This document shows positions 28,914 to 39,691 of a DNA stretch of 64,000 nucleotides, in pieces (the first letter of the stretch is position 1; the number at the start of each line of letters is the position of its first letter). This stretch comes from Phytophthora colocasiae. Lineage: Eukaryota > Oomycota > Peronosporomycetes > Peronosporales > Peronosporaceae. Location of the stretch: positions 1,240,001 to 1,304,000 of the forward strand of contig JAGKQI010000098.1 in assembly GCA_018806915.1 (NCBI GenBank), written 5' to 3'. The notes below the pieces were generated by a model. It saw nothing but the letters and a program-made list of their open reading frames with translations, had not been told where the DNA came from and did no database searches. A program made the position numbers and the translations under genes.

Positions 28914-31900
28914 GTGGAAACGAGCAAGCAATACGATGTGAACTTACTCGTGGATACTGGTGAACCGAGCGTGACGATGAGGAGGAACGAGGACGATGAG
29001 ACGATGACCAATGAGAACGAAGGAACGATGACGAATGAGAACGAAGGAACGATGACGAATGAGAACGAAGTAGCGATGATGAATGGGAACGAAGAAATGA
29101 AGATGAATGAGACGATGGACGAGCAGGAGGAGCTGAAGCCCAAAAGTGGTCAATTTGCGAAGTTACTGAGGGATGCGGTTGAGGAAGACGTTAGAAGAGC
29201 AACACTCTATGTGGCGACGACGCGACCCACAATGGCCGCTGTGCGCTTCACGCGCGCCAAACGCGAAGATGAGGAACGGGAACGACGAACCATCCGGCGC
29301 GCGAAGGGCATCCGCATGAGCGATAATGGAAGATGTGCGACGACGCCCTGCTACTGTACTGAAGTGACGGTGAATCTTGCGGAGGCTTCACAACGTCCTG
29401 CTGTGTCGGCGGCGGCAGCGGCTGTATCGGTTGAGGAAACATCAAAAGCTGATTGCTCCACAGTAGAAGCTACGGCCGAATGTAATCAGTCGGCGTCGGA
29501 GCAACGACCACCTAAAAGCGATGGGGTCAGCGCCGTCCAGAACGTAGTAGATGGGAGCTCGGATGTAACACACGCCGGCAAAAGCGATGGCATGGGTGTC
29601 AACATCACTGTTCAACGTCAAGAGCGTAAGCACGCTCGGAAGGCAACAAAAAGAGCGAAGGTGAAGGCACGGTTGGTACGGCAGCAACGTGAAGCTCAAG
29701 ATAGTTCAATCGAACGAGAGCGTGTGGCTACGGCACTACGGACTAAACGGCACGATGATGCACAGGAAGCAATAAAGGAGCTCCAAGCACGGTGCCAGCG
29801 ACGACAATTAGACGGAGTGTCCTTGAAACAAATGGAAACCACACGAGTACGCTTGGTGAAACAGCAGCGTGTGTCCCCAACGGCGTCGGGAACGATGACC
29901 GAGGACATTGTGGAATACGTGGGAGCTGATGATGGACTACCAACCTCTGTCATGAGGGTGAATGGAGTACAACGACGAGTGAAATTTGATAGTGGAGCGC
30001 GATACACAGTTGCGGGTACCGACTGGATGCTTTACGGCGACAAGATCTCCAACAAGGCTGCTATCGACTACGTTGAGGGCATCGGAGGTTTTCTGCTAGA
30101 TGTGGTTGGTGTGTGGCGATTTAATTTCGAGACGGTGTTTGGTGAAAAGCTGACGGTAGATGCGTGCATCATATCGGGCTGTGAGGAGGAATTTCTGCTG
30201 GGAGTAGACTTTATGCAAGCGCGAGGAGCCACAATGGATTTCAATAGACAGGAAGTGCGCTATGCGGATGCAGACCGAGCCGTGGTGATTCCCTTTAGGA
30301 CATACGACAGCGAGAATGGAGCAAAGATAGCGGCTGTACGCATGGTACGAAGGACGGCGCTGGAGGGTAACACGGTGACACCGGTAGCAGTCTCAGTGTC
30401 AGCAGAAGACGGAGAACGAGGCCTTTTCATACCTACGAGGCACATTGGATCTGTGTTGTTAGCTGCGACGGTGACTACGGCACGGAATGGACAAGCGTGG
30501 GTTCCTGCCATTAACACTAACGCCAAGTCAATGAAAATACCGAACAAAAAAGAGTTAGGTACATGGATACCTGTAGACGACGATATGGAGATCCTCGATA
30601 CAGACGGCCAATTGGATACTGCGCAAGTGAAGACCTGGTTGGATACACTTGGAGACACTGAGACGCCCTTACCGGATGAAGCGGACGTGGATATAGGTAG
30701 CCAGGAGCCGAAAACACGCCAGTTGGTATTCAAGCTGCTGCGCGCGTACCGTTCACTGACGGAAAACGCGAATGAATGTCCTCCCGCTACCTCCTTAGAT
30801 GTGCACCATCACATCGATACTGGAGATGCTTCCCCAATTATGCTCAAAAGAAGACGACAGGCTCAGACGGACGACGGAATTATCAACAGCAACGTAGAGA
30901 AGATGTTGCGCGCCGGGGTGATAGAAGAAGGAAACGGAGGTTGGGGATTTCCTGTCGTGCTTGTCCGCAAGAAGGACGGCGAGGTCCGCTTCTGTGTGGA
31001 TTACAGAGCACTCAACAAGATTACTAAAAAGGATGTTTATCCACTGCCGCGGATAGACGAGACTCTCGAGGCGCTGGGAGGCGCATTGTTGTTCACGACA
31101 CTGGACCTACGAGCAGGATACTGGCAGATCCTGGTAGCTCCAGAAGATCGCGATAAAACCGCTTTCACCACCAAGAAAGGATTGTATCGATTTGTACGGA
31201 TGCCCTTTGGGTTAACGAACGCCCCATCGACGTTCCAAAGGCTAATGAACGGAGTATTAAGAGGTCTGACTTGGTCTACCTGCCTTGTATATCTTGATGA
31301 TATCGTGGTGTTTACGCGAGGAGGAATCGAGCGGCATATTGTGGAGTTGGCAGCGGTGTTAGAGCGTCTTCAACGCGCAGGTCTGACACTGAAGCTTAAG
31401 AAGTGCAAGTTCGCAACCCAGACGATGGAGTACTTGGGACACGAACTCAGTAGCGAAGGGGTGCGACCTTTGGATCGTATTGTTACCGCAGTACGGGAGT
31501 TTCCGACACCAACCGACGCTGTGGAAGCCAAGCGATTCGCCCACCTTGCCGGCTACTACCGACGATTTGTTAGCGGGTTCGGTACGATCATGGCACCAAT
31601 CACGAAATTACTACGGAAGGGCGTTGTATGGGAATGGGGAGAGGCGCAGAAGGCTGCGTTTGACGACGTGAAGGCCTTGTTGACGGCGAAGCCACTACTG
31701 GTGTATCCAGACTTCCGGCTTCCATTCCGTTTAGCGACAGATGCGAGCAAGACAGGCCTCGGGGCATGTCTGATGCAGGATCAGGGCGTTGGGTGGCAAC
31801 CAATCGCGTTTGCCAGCAAGGTGAACAGTGTAACAGAGAGCGAGTACGGGATTACTGAACTTGAGTGCTTTGCTGTAGTATGGGCCATTAAGCTCTTTCG

Positions 31901-32783
31901 CCCGTACTTGTATGGCCGCCGATTCGAGATTATTACGGACCACGCGGCACTAAAGTGGCTCATGACCAGTCCCAATTTGACAGGGAAACTGCATCGATGG
32001 GCTCTTACGCTGCAAGAATTTGATTTCGAGATAAAGTACAGGCCCGGTAACACGAACGTGGTTGCTGATGCGCTGTCTCGAGCGCCTGTTGTGGGTAAAT
32101 CGCAAGCGGCGATAGGGCGTCGTAGAAGGTCAAGGCGAAGGGGAGTGAGTCACCAGGACACATTAGTCACAAGAGCGGAACCTCCGGTGAGTATGGAGAC
32201 AACCACAGGCAATGATGTAGATCGAGAACCTCAGAATACGGAAGCGAAGGTGTCAGGGACTGGCGTGCACGAGGTCATAGAGCAGATGCAGGTGGAGAAT
32301 GAGGTTATGGCAGTGCAATCGCCACTAACAGCGTCTGGTGATGAGCGTCCTTCAAGGAATAGTCGATCGAATAAACCAGCCAAATCCAGGGCGACCAGTG
32401 AAGCGACACGCCCATTGACGAGAGGGGCTAAACGGCGTATGGAAGCCGAAGCGGAGATGGAAAGCAGAGCAACTGAAGAAACGGCGGCGACGGAAGTACC
32501 AGTACACTACGACATTTTGGCGACGATGCCCCACACGCAGGAACGTACAAGTGGAGGGGGCGGGAGACCCAGAGCAGCGACGGCTGACAACCGGACAACG
32601 GCTCCGGACACGACTACTATGGATACAACAGTGGCAGGCACGGCGAAAACAAAGCAGCAGAAGACTGTTACTTGGGCGGATAGTGTAACCGGTGGTGCAG
32701 AGGACACCGCGGAAGCATACAAATCTACCTACCGACACTCACGCGACGCAGAAGAACCACACGGAGGAAGGAAGAGCGGCTGA
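28914..32783 (+). CDS. Pol: protease, reverse transcriptase, RNase H
   Basis: Open frame of about 1289 codons with no ATG at its left edge, so it is probably made by fusion to Gag. An early LVDTG motif is followed by a run of acidic 24-bp repeats. A second retropepsin-like site (KFDSGARYTVA, near 29988) precedes LGVDFMQ. Reverse transcriptase spans about 30900-31500 with FCVDYRALNK and the YLDD catalytic box near 31290. RNase H follows (ATDASKTGLGA, ITDHAALKWLM) to about 32080, ending NTNVVADALSR. The tail to 32783 is low-complexity. Enzyme motifs are complete. Confidence 0.9.
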   Translation: METSKQYDVNLLVDTGEPSVTMRRNEDDETMTNENEGTMTNENEGTMTNENEVAMMNGNEEMKMNETMDEQEELKPKSGQFAKLLRDAVEEDVRRATLYVATTRPTMAAVRFTRAKREDEERERRTIRRAKGIRMSDNGRCATTPCYCTEVTVNLAEASQRPAVSAAAAAVSVEETSKADCSTVEATAECNQSASEQRPPKSDGVSAVQNVVDGSSDVTHAGKSDGMGVNITVQRQERKHARKATKRAKVKARLVRQQREAQDSSIERERVATALRTKRHDDAQEAIKELQARCQRRQLDGVSLKQMETTRVRLVKQQRVSPTASGTMTEDIVEYVGADDGLPTSVMRVNGVQRRVKFDSGARYTVAGTDWMLYGDKISNKAAIDYVEGIGGFLLDVVGVWRFNFETVFGEKLTVDACIISGCEEEFLLGVDFMQARGATMDFNRQEVRYADADRAVVIPFRTYDSENGAKIAAVRMVRRTALEGNTVTPVAVSVSAEDGERGLFIPTRHIGSVLLAATVTTARNGQAWVPAINTNAKSMKIPNKKELGTWIPVDDDMEILDTDGQLDTAQVKTWLDTLGDTETPLPDEADVDIGSQEPKTRQLVFKLLRAYRSLTENANECPPATSLDVHHHIDTGDASPIMLKRRRQAQTDDGIINSNVEKMLRAGVIEEGNGGWGFPVVLVRKKDGEVRFCVDYRALNKITKKDVYPLPRIDETLEALGGALLFTTLDLRAGYWQILVAPEDRDKTAFTTKKGLYRFVRMPFGLTNAPSTFQRLMNGVLRGLTWSTCLVYLDDIVVFTRGGIERHIVELAAVLERLQRAGLTLKLKKCKFATQTMEYLGHELSSEGVRPLDRIVTAVREFPTPTDAVEAKRFAHLAGYYRRFVSGFGTIMAPITKLLRKGVVWEWGEAQKAAFDDVKALLTAKPLLVYPDFRLPFRLATDASKTGLGACLMQDQGVGWQPIAFASKVNSVTESEYGITELECFAVVWAIKLFRPYLYGRRFEIITDHAALKWLMTSPNLTGKLHRWALTLQEFDFEIKYRPGNTNVVADALSRAPVVGKSQAAIGRRRRSRRRGVSHQDTLVTRAEPPVSMETTTGNDVDREPQNTEAKVSGTGVHEVIEQMQVENEVMAVQSPLTASGDERPSRNSRSNKPAKSRATSEATRPLTRGAKRRMEAEAEMESRATEETAATEVPVHYDILATMPHTQERTSGGGGRPRAATADNRTTAPDTTTMDTTVAGTAKTKQQKTVTWADSVTGGAEDTAEAYKSTYRHSRDAEEPHGGRKSG

Positions 32784-34617
32784 GGCAGGTCACAGAAGCG
32801 ATATGGTACAGGGGAGAAGCCAATCCGCCTTTGGTGGTACCAACGTACAACGCCAGGTGATGGAACGAGAAGGGGCAGTGGTGCAACAGTCAGAGTCGGT
32901 CACTACGCAAAACGAGGGGCGAGAAGCAGCGGCCGAAGCTGCGCGAGAGCAACGAGCGAAGCAACCAACGCTGCAGCTAACGGACGCGGAGATAATGGAC
33001 GCACAGGCAAAGAACGGTATGGTGCAGCGTATGTTACGATCAGGCACGCACCAAGGTCGGCCGATTCGTAAAATTTACGGCTTGGTAGTAATCGTGACGT
33101 CGGATCAACGACGAATTATACTACCGCCAGCTCTCTGGGCGACAGTATTTAAAGAATGTCATGATAGTGTGTGGGCCGGGCATCTCAGGAGCGCTCACAC
33201 GTACGCGAGGATCGCACAGCTTTATTGGTGGCCGAATTTACAAGATGAAGTACGACGTTGGGTACTCGGATGCCAAGAGTGTGGCAGCCGGAAAGCACGT
33301 CCGCGAGAAGTGGTGCCACCACTAAGAAGTTTACGCGGAGGCGATGTTGGCGATAGGTGGGCATTAGATATTGCGGGTCCGCTACCGAGTACTGACGGCG
33401 GAGTACGATATGTGATCGCTGCTGTTGAATACGTAACCCGCTACGCAGTGGCTATCGCGGTTAAGGAACACACGGCCGAGAGCATCGCGGCATTTTTGAT
33501 GAAGCAAGTGGTATTACGCTTTGGACCATTTAGAGAAATTCTAACCGACGGTGCCCCTGAGCTGGTGGGAAAGGTGATCGAGGAGCTGGTAATACTTCTT
33601 CAAGCGCAGCAGACCAATCCCGTTCCCTATCGACCACAAATGATTGGCTTAGTCGAACGATTCCACCGGACGTGGAAGGATTGCGTCGCAACTTACATGA
33701 GTGACGAGGCCCAAAGAGACTGGGATACGTGGGTCGATTACGCCGTGTATGCATACAATTCGGGGCGCCACTCGACTGTATTGATTTCCCCGAATGAACT
33801 TATGATGGGTCGACGATTACGAGCCCCAAACGAATTACTACGAGCAACAAGAGTTACGGAAGCCGGTGACTTAGTGAAACATCATCAACGACTACTGAGT
33901 ACATTAAAGGAGGCGCATAGGTGTGCTGAGCAAGCTAGCGCCCGAGAACAACGACGCCAGGCTCGATACTACAACAAGAAAGTGCGGAAGAAGAGCGACT
34001 TCGGACCGGGAGATCGCGTGTGGATGTTCCGACCTCCACGGGGTCCGAAGGCTTCCAAGTTTGTTCACCAATGGCTGGGTCCGTTGAGAATCGAGGAGTC
34101 AGCAGGATACGAAAACTTCCTGGTGGAACGTGAAGACGACGGTGAGAACCACGAGCAATTTATAGCGCACGTTTCATTTTTGGTAACGTACCGGCGACCA
34201 GCCATTCTCCTCGAGGCCGTAGGCCGAGATTTGCAAGAACACCTGGAGTATGAAAGCGCGGACCGACGGGAAGAAGATGTCGAGACGGCAACTTCATCTG
34301 TACGACCAACGGCGGCTACGATTAATACAGCCTATGCGCGACGCGGTACGAAGCGAACTTCAGCAACAATGGCAGACGCGAGTTCATCCGACCCAACGAG
34401 TGAGCCTCTGGTGGAAGTGCGACGCCGACGCAGGAGAAACAAGGCCGGACAGTATGTCCTGGAGTACTTGCTACGACCAAGGCGAGAAGATTTGCAACAA
34501 CAACAAGACAATGGTACATGCGACGGTGACGGGAGATGGGTTTCCATCACTGAGTACGAAAAGCTCTTCAACAGCGGAAAGGTCGTGAAAGACCTTGGAG
34601 TGGATGGAGGCGTGTAA
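32692..34617 (+). CDS. Integrase region of the Ty3/gypsy element in a separate frame
   Basis: Overlaps the end of the RNase H frame by 92 bp and lies in the +1 frame relative to it. The HHCC zinc-binding region is near 33160-33290 (HDSVWAGHLRSAHTY, CQECGSRK). The DDE catalytic residues fall in ALDIAGPLP, ILTDGAPE and GLVERFHRTW. A C-terminal region with GDRVWMFRPP resembles the usual integrase tail, followed by an Arg-rich segment. The stop is 3 bp into the right LTR. Integrase in its own frame is unusual for this group; it may be a 1-base indel or a recoding site. Confidence 0.88.
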   Translation: MVQRTPRKHTNLPTDTHATQKNHTEEGRAAEAGHRSDMVQGRSQSAFGGTNVQRQVMEREGAVVQQSESVTTQNEGREAAAEAAREQRAKQPTLQLTDAEIMDAQAKNGMVQRMLRSGTHQGRPIRKIYGLVVIVTSDQRRIILPPALWATVFKECHDSVWAGHLRSAHTYARIAQLYWWPNLQDEVRRWVLGCQECGSRKARPREVVPPLRSLRGGDVGDRWALDIAGPLPSTDGGVRYVIAAVEYVTRYAVAIAVKEHTAESIAAFLMKQVVLRFGPFREILTDGAPELVGKVIEELVILLQAQQTNPVPYRPQMIGLVERFHRTWKDCVATYMSDEAQRDWDTWVDYAVYAYNSGRHSTVLISPNELMMGRRLRAPNELLRATRVTEAGDLVKHHQRLLSTLKEAHRCAEQASAREQRRQARYYNKKVRKKSDFGPGDRVWMFRPPRGPKASKFVHQWLGPLRIEESAGYENFLVEREDDGENHEQFIAHVSFLVTYRRPAILLEAVGRDLQEHLEYESADRREEDVETATSSVRPTAATINTAYARRGTKRTSATMADASSSDPTSEPLVEVRRRRRRNKAGQYVLEYLLRPRREDLQQQQDNGTCDGDGRWVSITEYEKLFNSGKVVKDLGVDGGV

Positions 34618-34792
34618 CAAGTGGACTTCTGGATCAACACAAGGTCTGAGCTGCTCATTTGATAGACGAGTGATGTGCGGAGCGGTCTGTGACTTTGACC
34701 TCCCACGGACTTCCATGATGACCAATGAGAAGGACGCCAGCGAACGAGCTCGGCGGATATCCAATGAAACTGGCGGTCCTGGGCAGCAGCAC
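34613..34792 (+). repeat. Right LTR, first part (split by hAT)
   Basis: 180 bp matching 25736-25915 of the left LTR with one difference. It is cut at GCAGCAC (34786-34792), which is repeated at 39230-39236 on the far side of the hAT element. Confidence 0.95.
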
Positions 34793-35028
34793 CAGTGTTG
34801 CCGATCAGCGGTTGATTCCATCAGACCGTTTCTTTGAACGTTCGTTTAAACGCGTTCTTCGCTCGTTCACGGTGCGATTATAGAACGATCAAACCTTGAC
34901 CAAACTAGAAATCAGGAGTCACACACAGTATCTATTCTAATAGTAGCCTTCTTGGGTCGTCGACCTAGCGATCCATTCCAAGATCTTCAACCGAGTCCCA
35001 AGGACTGCAGTGAGCCAAACGTGGTGAA

Positions 35029-37356
35029 ATGCCTACCAGGCCGTGTACGGCTCGCACTCATTTTGAGAAAACAGACAAGCCCTGCAACCGGTCTAACTTC
35101 TTTCATCATTGCCGCCACTGCATTGCTGCCGCAAAAGAAGCAAGGAGAAGAAATGCACCGCTAGTTGTGATTGAGGACATTCTTGCTCGCCAGAACAACT
35201 TTGAGAAGCATCTCCGCTCGTGTCAACATGCGCCTCGATGGGCTCGCCCAAGTATGCCAGAGTTTAGGGAATACGTGGATGCAGATGGTACGCACACCAC
35301 AACAAGCTCACCCCGGCAAACCGCCATTCCTAGCTACTTTGTCGAGTGTTTCGGACCCAAAGACAGAGCCGAGTTCGAGCAGTTGCTAGTGGAGTATCAA
35401 GCCGATAACCAGCTACCAGACTTGTTCATCACGCGCCCGTCTACACGGCGCTTGTTCGCGTTCTTGAACAAGCACTGTATACCATCACTGCCAACTCGAC
35501 AGATTCTCGGCGGACGTATCCTTGATACCTACTCGAAAGAAGGAATCGCAGACGAGGAAAATTCACTCAAGCAAACGGTGAATTTAACAGGAGGGCGGGT
35601 TAATTTCTTGTCGGATGTTTGGATGAATATATCCAAGACACACCTGCTTGGTTGCCAGTTATCGCTATACGGCAACGTTTGTGCACTGGGGTTATATCCT
35701 ACAAACCACCGGCATGATGGCGTAGCCATTGCCGAGCAAATGGAGAAAATCATGCTTGAAATTGAGGCCAAAGGTTGGGTCATTGGGGCAGTCGTAACGG
35801 ATGATGCTGGTCAATGCGCACGTGCTCGGCGTATACTAGCTCTTCGTTGGCCAAAAGTGGTGTTCATACGCTGCTTCGCGCACGCCGTGAACAACTTGGT
35901 CAAAGCAGTGCTTAATTCAGCTTTTCGGCGCGTAACAGCTAAGGCATCGGACGTGGTGAAAACGCTGAATGCCTCTTCTTCAAAATGGCTACCGTTGGCG
36001 GAGAAGTCAATGGTTCAAACGTATGGAACTACTAGGAAGCTGATACCACTCTGTACAACACGGTGGAATTCAATGCAGTCATGCTTCGCTTCACTTCTGC
36101 GAGTCCGCACAGCGTTAAGTGTTTTCGAAGTGACGAACAAGAACGCACATGATTTTCCAGAGAAGTTGAGAGTTCTCGAAGACGCAGGGTTTTGGTCAGA
36201 TCTTGAAAAGGCTGAAGAAGTGATTCGCCCACTGTGCTTTGCCTCCTTCATGTTACAAAGTGATAACAACACTCTCGCGGATGTCGTCTTGTGTTTTCGA
36301 GAGCTATACGATAAATTTGTCGCTAGTTCGATAAGCGACGAGCTGGTTGAGCTGCTAGAAAAACGCTGGGACGATTGCGAGCAACCTCTCTTTCTCTTAG
36401 CGTTTGTGCTTCATCCTGGTAATAAAGAGTTGATGAAGGAGCTTCCTGGGTCAGTGGCAAATATGATGGGGGAATTCGCTGTGGCGTACCATAGGAAGCT
36501 GTTTGATCGGGATGCGCGGTCACTTGTCGGCGAAATGTCCGAGTAGATGCGAGGGGCGTACACACCATTTTCTTTAGCAAATTTCGAGAATTTAGCAACG
36601 CCACCTTTGGCAGCATTTTGGCAGGAAGCAAAGTCGTCAAAAGAGAGAGCTCATCTGGGATCTGAGCTCCCCGACCTGGCGCTGGTTGTGTTGGCCATGG
36701 CTGTAAATACAGCCACCTGCGAACGATACTTCTCTGAGTTGGCGCTCATTCACACTGCTCGGCGAAACAAGATGAACTCAGAAAAGGCAAGAAAGATTGC
36801 AGCTGTTCGGCGTCAAGTACGAGACCGCGACCGACGCGAAGGGGGCAAAGGGCAAGCCAAGAAGCCTAAAGCACCTAAACACCGTATAGCGGATCCCAAC
36901 GAGCTAAAGAAGGTGATGGAGTTGTTTTCTCCGCCTCGACAACGCCGTGGCGATGCTCAACTCGAATCTTCTCTTCAAAGAGCCCCTGATCATCCTCCTC
37001 CTGTCCGTCGTGATCTATCTTCGCTGTTTGCAGAGGAACAGAGCCAGAGTGACCATGCAGTAGACGGCTTGGAAGCCAAAAACGTTGGGAGTGAAGGTGA
37101 AGAAGATAGCGAGGATGATGAAGGCCAAGATCCACTTCAGCATTGGGACGAGGTTTTTCAAGAACTTGTGGAGGACGATCGCGACCAACATCAAGAGCAA
37201 CAGCCCCGTAATGACACATTCATTGAGCTGGGTCATCCGAACAACCCGCTATTTCCACCTTACAACGATGAAAACTTCCCTCAAGAACGAACATTACCTG
37301 GGATCAGATCGATGAAGTTTACACTGGGGGAGCTATTTGGTGTTGCTACCACCTAG
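35029..37356 (+). pseudogene. hAT transposase, one in-frame TAG (775 sense codons)
   Basis: An ATG at 35029 opens a BED-like Cys/His N-terminus (CNRSNFFHHCRHC). It is followed by the RNase H-like catalytic region (VVTDDAGQCARA, IRCFAHAVNNLVK), CTTRWNS, and a C-terminal dimerisation region (VNTATCERYFSELALIH) typical of hAT transposases. A TAG at 36544-36546 splits it after 505 codons, and an ATG follows at once in the same frame for 269 more. Apart from this stop the frame is intact with a long acidic tail. The enzyme would cut and paste the element. A recent nonsense mutation is the simplest reading; readthrough or two separate proteins are alternatives. Confidence 0.85.
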
Positions 37357-37533
37357 TGGCTCTATGGTTGTGAGCACATTCGTGTTTTCATTCAGATGTA
37401 TAGCACCATTTCTTAGCTACTGTACGTAGAATGCATCATTTCTTGTAAGCAGTTCATAATTATTTCTTCGTAGCAGAGAAGGCACCAAAATAATAACAGG
37501 ATGCGCTTTCAATCCTGGGCTTTGGAATTAGAG

Positions 37534-38653
37534 TTAGGGTGTGTCATTAGCTGGCGGGATCACTCCTAAACGCATCTTCGCGGCTCGGTATACTTTGACT
37601 GTGCTTCGATTACCTATCACAGCACTCGGTTCCAGCGGAATGCGTTCACTGGCTTGGCCTGATACGATCTCCTCCTGGAAGTACTGAATTCTGCGCCGCA
37701 TACAGTGCTCGAGCTCACGATTCGTCATCGTAACCACCATCTTTATCATCGACCTGCAGGTCTTTAATCAAATCAACCAGTTTATCAGCGTTGATATCAT
37801 GCGGTGTGCCGTTGCCATCATCATGCTTTACGCAGAAGAGAGAGAGGTGCTCCGTGACACTCAACGTGAGATTCCGGATCGTGACAGCGCCACACTCTTG
37901 AAGTCGTAGATGCCTCGCAGTTCCCAACGGATTGAACATTGAAGTCGACGCGACTCCACCGCCACAGACACTTACAACCACATGTACGGCTTGTGTCTCG
38001 CAGAACTGAAGCTGGATGTGCTGATAGGTGGATAATAACATAAGAATGCGGACGCACTCACGTGCAATGACGCTGCTACTGGCATGCCGTCGATGAAGAA
38101 GGGTACAGAGACTCACAGTTCGTTGACGTAGATGCGCTTCAGCGCATTTAGGTTTCCCTGCTAGCCAAACTGACCGCCAGTTCACACGGGCGGATATCAT
38201 TACGAGCGCTCGATACTCTATCAGCAAGCGCAGAATGACGGTCTTATCCATCAGTGCAAACGCCAGTACAGTATATCGTCATGCGAAATGTTGTTAAGAC
38301 ACTGGATCGCAGCCATGTACGTCACCTGCTTGTAGCTTCTTGAGGCTTATTTTGCGACGGAGGATATGATCGCTCGACAACTCCCAAGAAACAGACACCG
38401 GAGATGTACCAGGCAAGCCATTCGCTGTGACTTCAAGCAGAGTTACCAAAGAGCAGTTAGCCAGTGCTTCAATGGCAAATTGGCGAACAACCGGGTGGTC
38501 GCATTCAGTGCACAAAATCAAGAGCTGCAGGGTCTTCCGCTCGCACAGCATTTCCACCCAAGGCTGTCGACAGCTTAAGTTCCGTAGCGCCATCACAGCT
38601 GAAGCACGAGACTCAACATCTCCATCCACGTAGTTGCGGTTGGCCCCTGTCAC
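37534..38653 (-). pseudogene. Captured armadillo-repeat gene fragment inside the hAT element
   Basis: The minus strand encodes armadillo-like repeats in pieces: 38294-38653 (ASAVMALRNLSC, QFAIEALANCSL), then the bridge MAAIQCLNNIS near 38290 in another frame, then 37715-38251, then 37534-37749 in a third frame. At least two frameshifts separate pieces that read well as one protein. It lies wholly between the hAT ends and opposite to the transposase, so it looks like a host gene fragment carried by the transposon and now decaying. The parent gene is not in the window. Confidence 0.6.
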
Positions 38654-39229
38654 TTGAGATCAACTCCTCTTGATTTTCATCTTAGCTGACCAAGTTACAA
38701 ATGATAGCAAGCGCGAACCTCCAGATTTCGATGCTCATATGGCTGACGAAGTATCGGGCCTACTGCACAGCCTTTTGAGCCGCTGGCCGAGTTCGACCAA
38801 ACCACAACGTCATTGAAGGGAGGCATTATCCGGCCATCGCCACCGGTCCTGGTAGCTTAGATTCCGCTGTGGATGATACACCGTGATTCCATTCGACTAG
38901 GAGTTTGTGTTGGTATTGACGGTCACTAGACAGGTTATAGAGGAATCGTGAGCCAATGCTGATGCCGAAGCCGATAAGACTTCTGTCGACTGATACCTTG
39001 ACGGTCTTCTGCTTCACCAATTTCAAAGTTTTGAAATTTGACCTGAATAGTGGCCCTTTAAATCCCGTTTGGACAAGATTCGCACCTAAGCGATCAATAC
39101 AAAATACAAGTGCGCTGAAATTGCCCATCCTTTCTCATCATACCAAGGAACTGCGACGAAACTTCCATCAACGTCAAAACCGCTCATCATCAAACCAGTT
39201 TGATTATCCAACCGGATCTGGCAACACTG
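38654..39229. other. Right end of hAT, no clear gene
   Basis: Holds a 100-codon minus-strand frame (38826-39128) with alternating hydrophobic/polar residues that could be another captured fragment, but I recognise no family. The terminal inverted repeat ends at 39229. Confidence 0.35.
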
Positions 39230-39236
39230 GCAGCAC

Positions 39237-39691
39237 GTGGCTTTTATCCGCGAAGATCCAGATTCACTTTAAAAGAGACCGCGTGGAGCACAAGTGGCCC
39301 ACACGCAACGCAGACGAGTGACCAAGTGCGGACGGAGAAGAACCAGTTGGGTCCGCAGGCGGCAGACTTCGTGGACAGCCAGCAGCGAACACGTGGGTTC
39401 GGTTGGTTTGGTCCAGAAGCGATTTCTGTGGGACCTGGGGAGCAGCAGGTGACGCTGCGGAAGCACGAGGACCAGAGCACAAGTAAGGAAGAGTAGGCTT
39501 TCTATACGTTTTCTTAATACAAATAGGCAGTTCGTGGCGCAACAGACACGAACGGGCCGGCGCGGTGAACCGAGCCTGAAGTGAGTTGAAGTAAAGAGTG
39601 CTCATCAGCACCCGATCTCTGGAAGACCACCCAGCACAGTACACAGCTAACGACCCGCTGGCAGGCAGTGAGAAGAGCCCAACCTGTTACA
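39237..39691 (+). repeat. Right LTR, second part
   Basis: Matches 25916-26370 with about four differences, ending TGTTACA. With 34613-34792 it makes up the full 635-bp right LTR. Confidence 0.95.

Larger units (their letters stand above)
34793..39229 (+). mobile_element. hAT-family DNA transposon nested in the right LTR
   Basis: The ends read CAGTGTTGCCGATCAGCGGTT and, reverse-complemented, CAGTGTTGCCAGATCCGGTT, an imperfect terminal inverted repeat of about 20 bp starting CAGTG as in hAT elements. A 7-bp direct repeat GCAGCAC flanks it (34786-34792 and 39230-39236); hAT normally makes 8 bp, so one base may have been lost. The intact left LTR shows the empty site. It carries a hAT transposase frame with one TAG and a reverse-oriented armadillo-repeat gene fragment. 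It inserted after the retrotransposon, which is itself young. Confidence 0.9.
25736..39691 (+). mobile_element. Young Ty3/gypsy LTR retrotransposon, interrupted by a hAT element
   Basis: Two 635-bp LTRs with TGTAACA..TGTTACA ends bound the element. Its length is about 9.5 kb once the nested hAT insertion (34793-39229 plus duplication) is removed. The flank AGCTGT occurs at both ends (25731-25736 and 39691-39696), of which 4-5 bp would be the target duplication. Internal order is gag, protease, reverse transcriptase, RNase H, integrase, which is the Ty3/gypsy order. The LTRs differ at about five positions, so the insertion is recent. Frame breaks in the gag zinc knuckle and between RNase H and integrase suggest this copy is no longer autonomous, unless they are recoding sites. 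Confidence 0.93.

Noticed and set aside
36544..36546. Selenocysteine recoding at the transposase stop
   Set aside because: The codon is TAG, not TGA.
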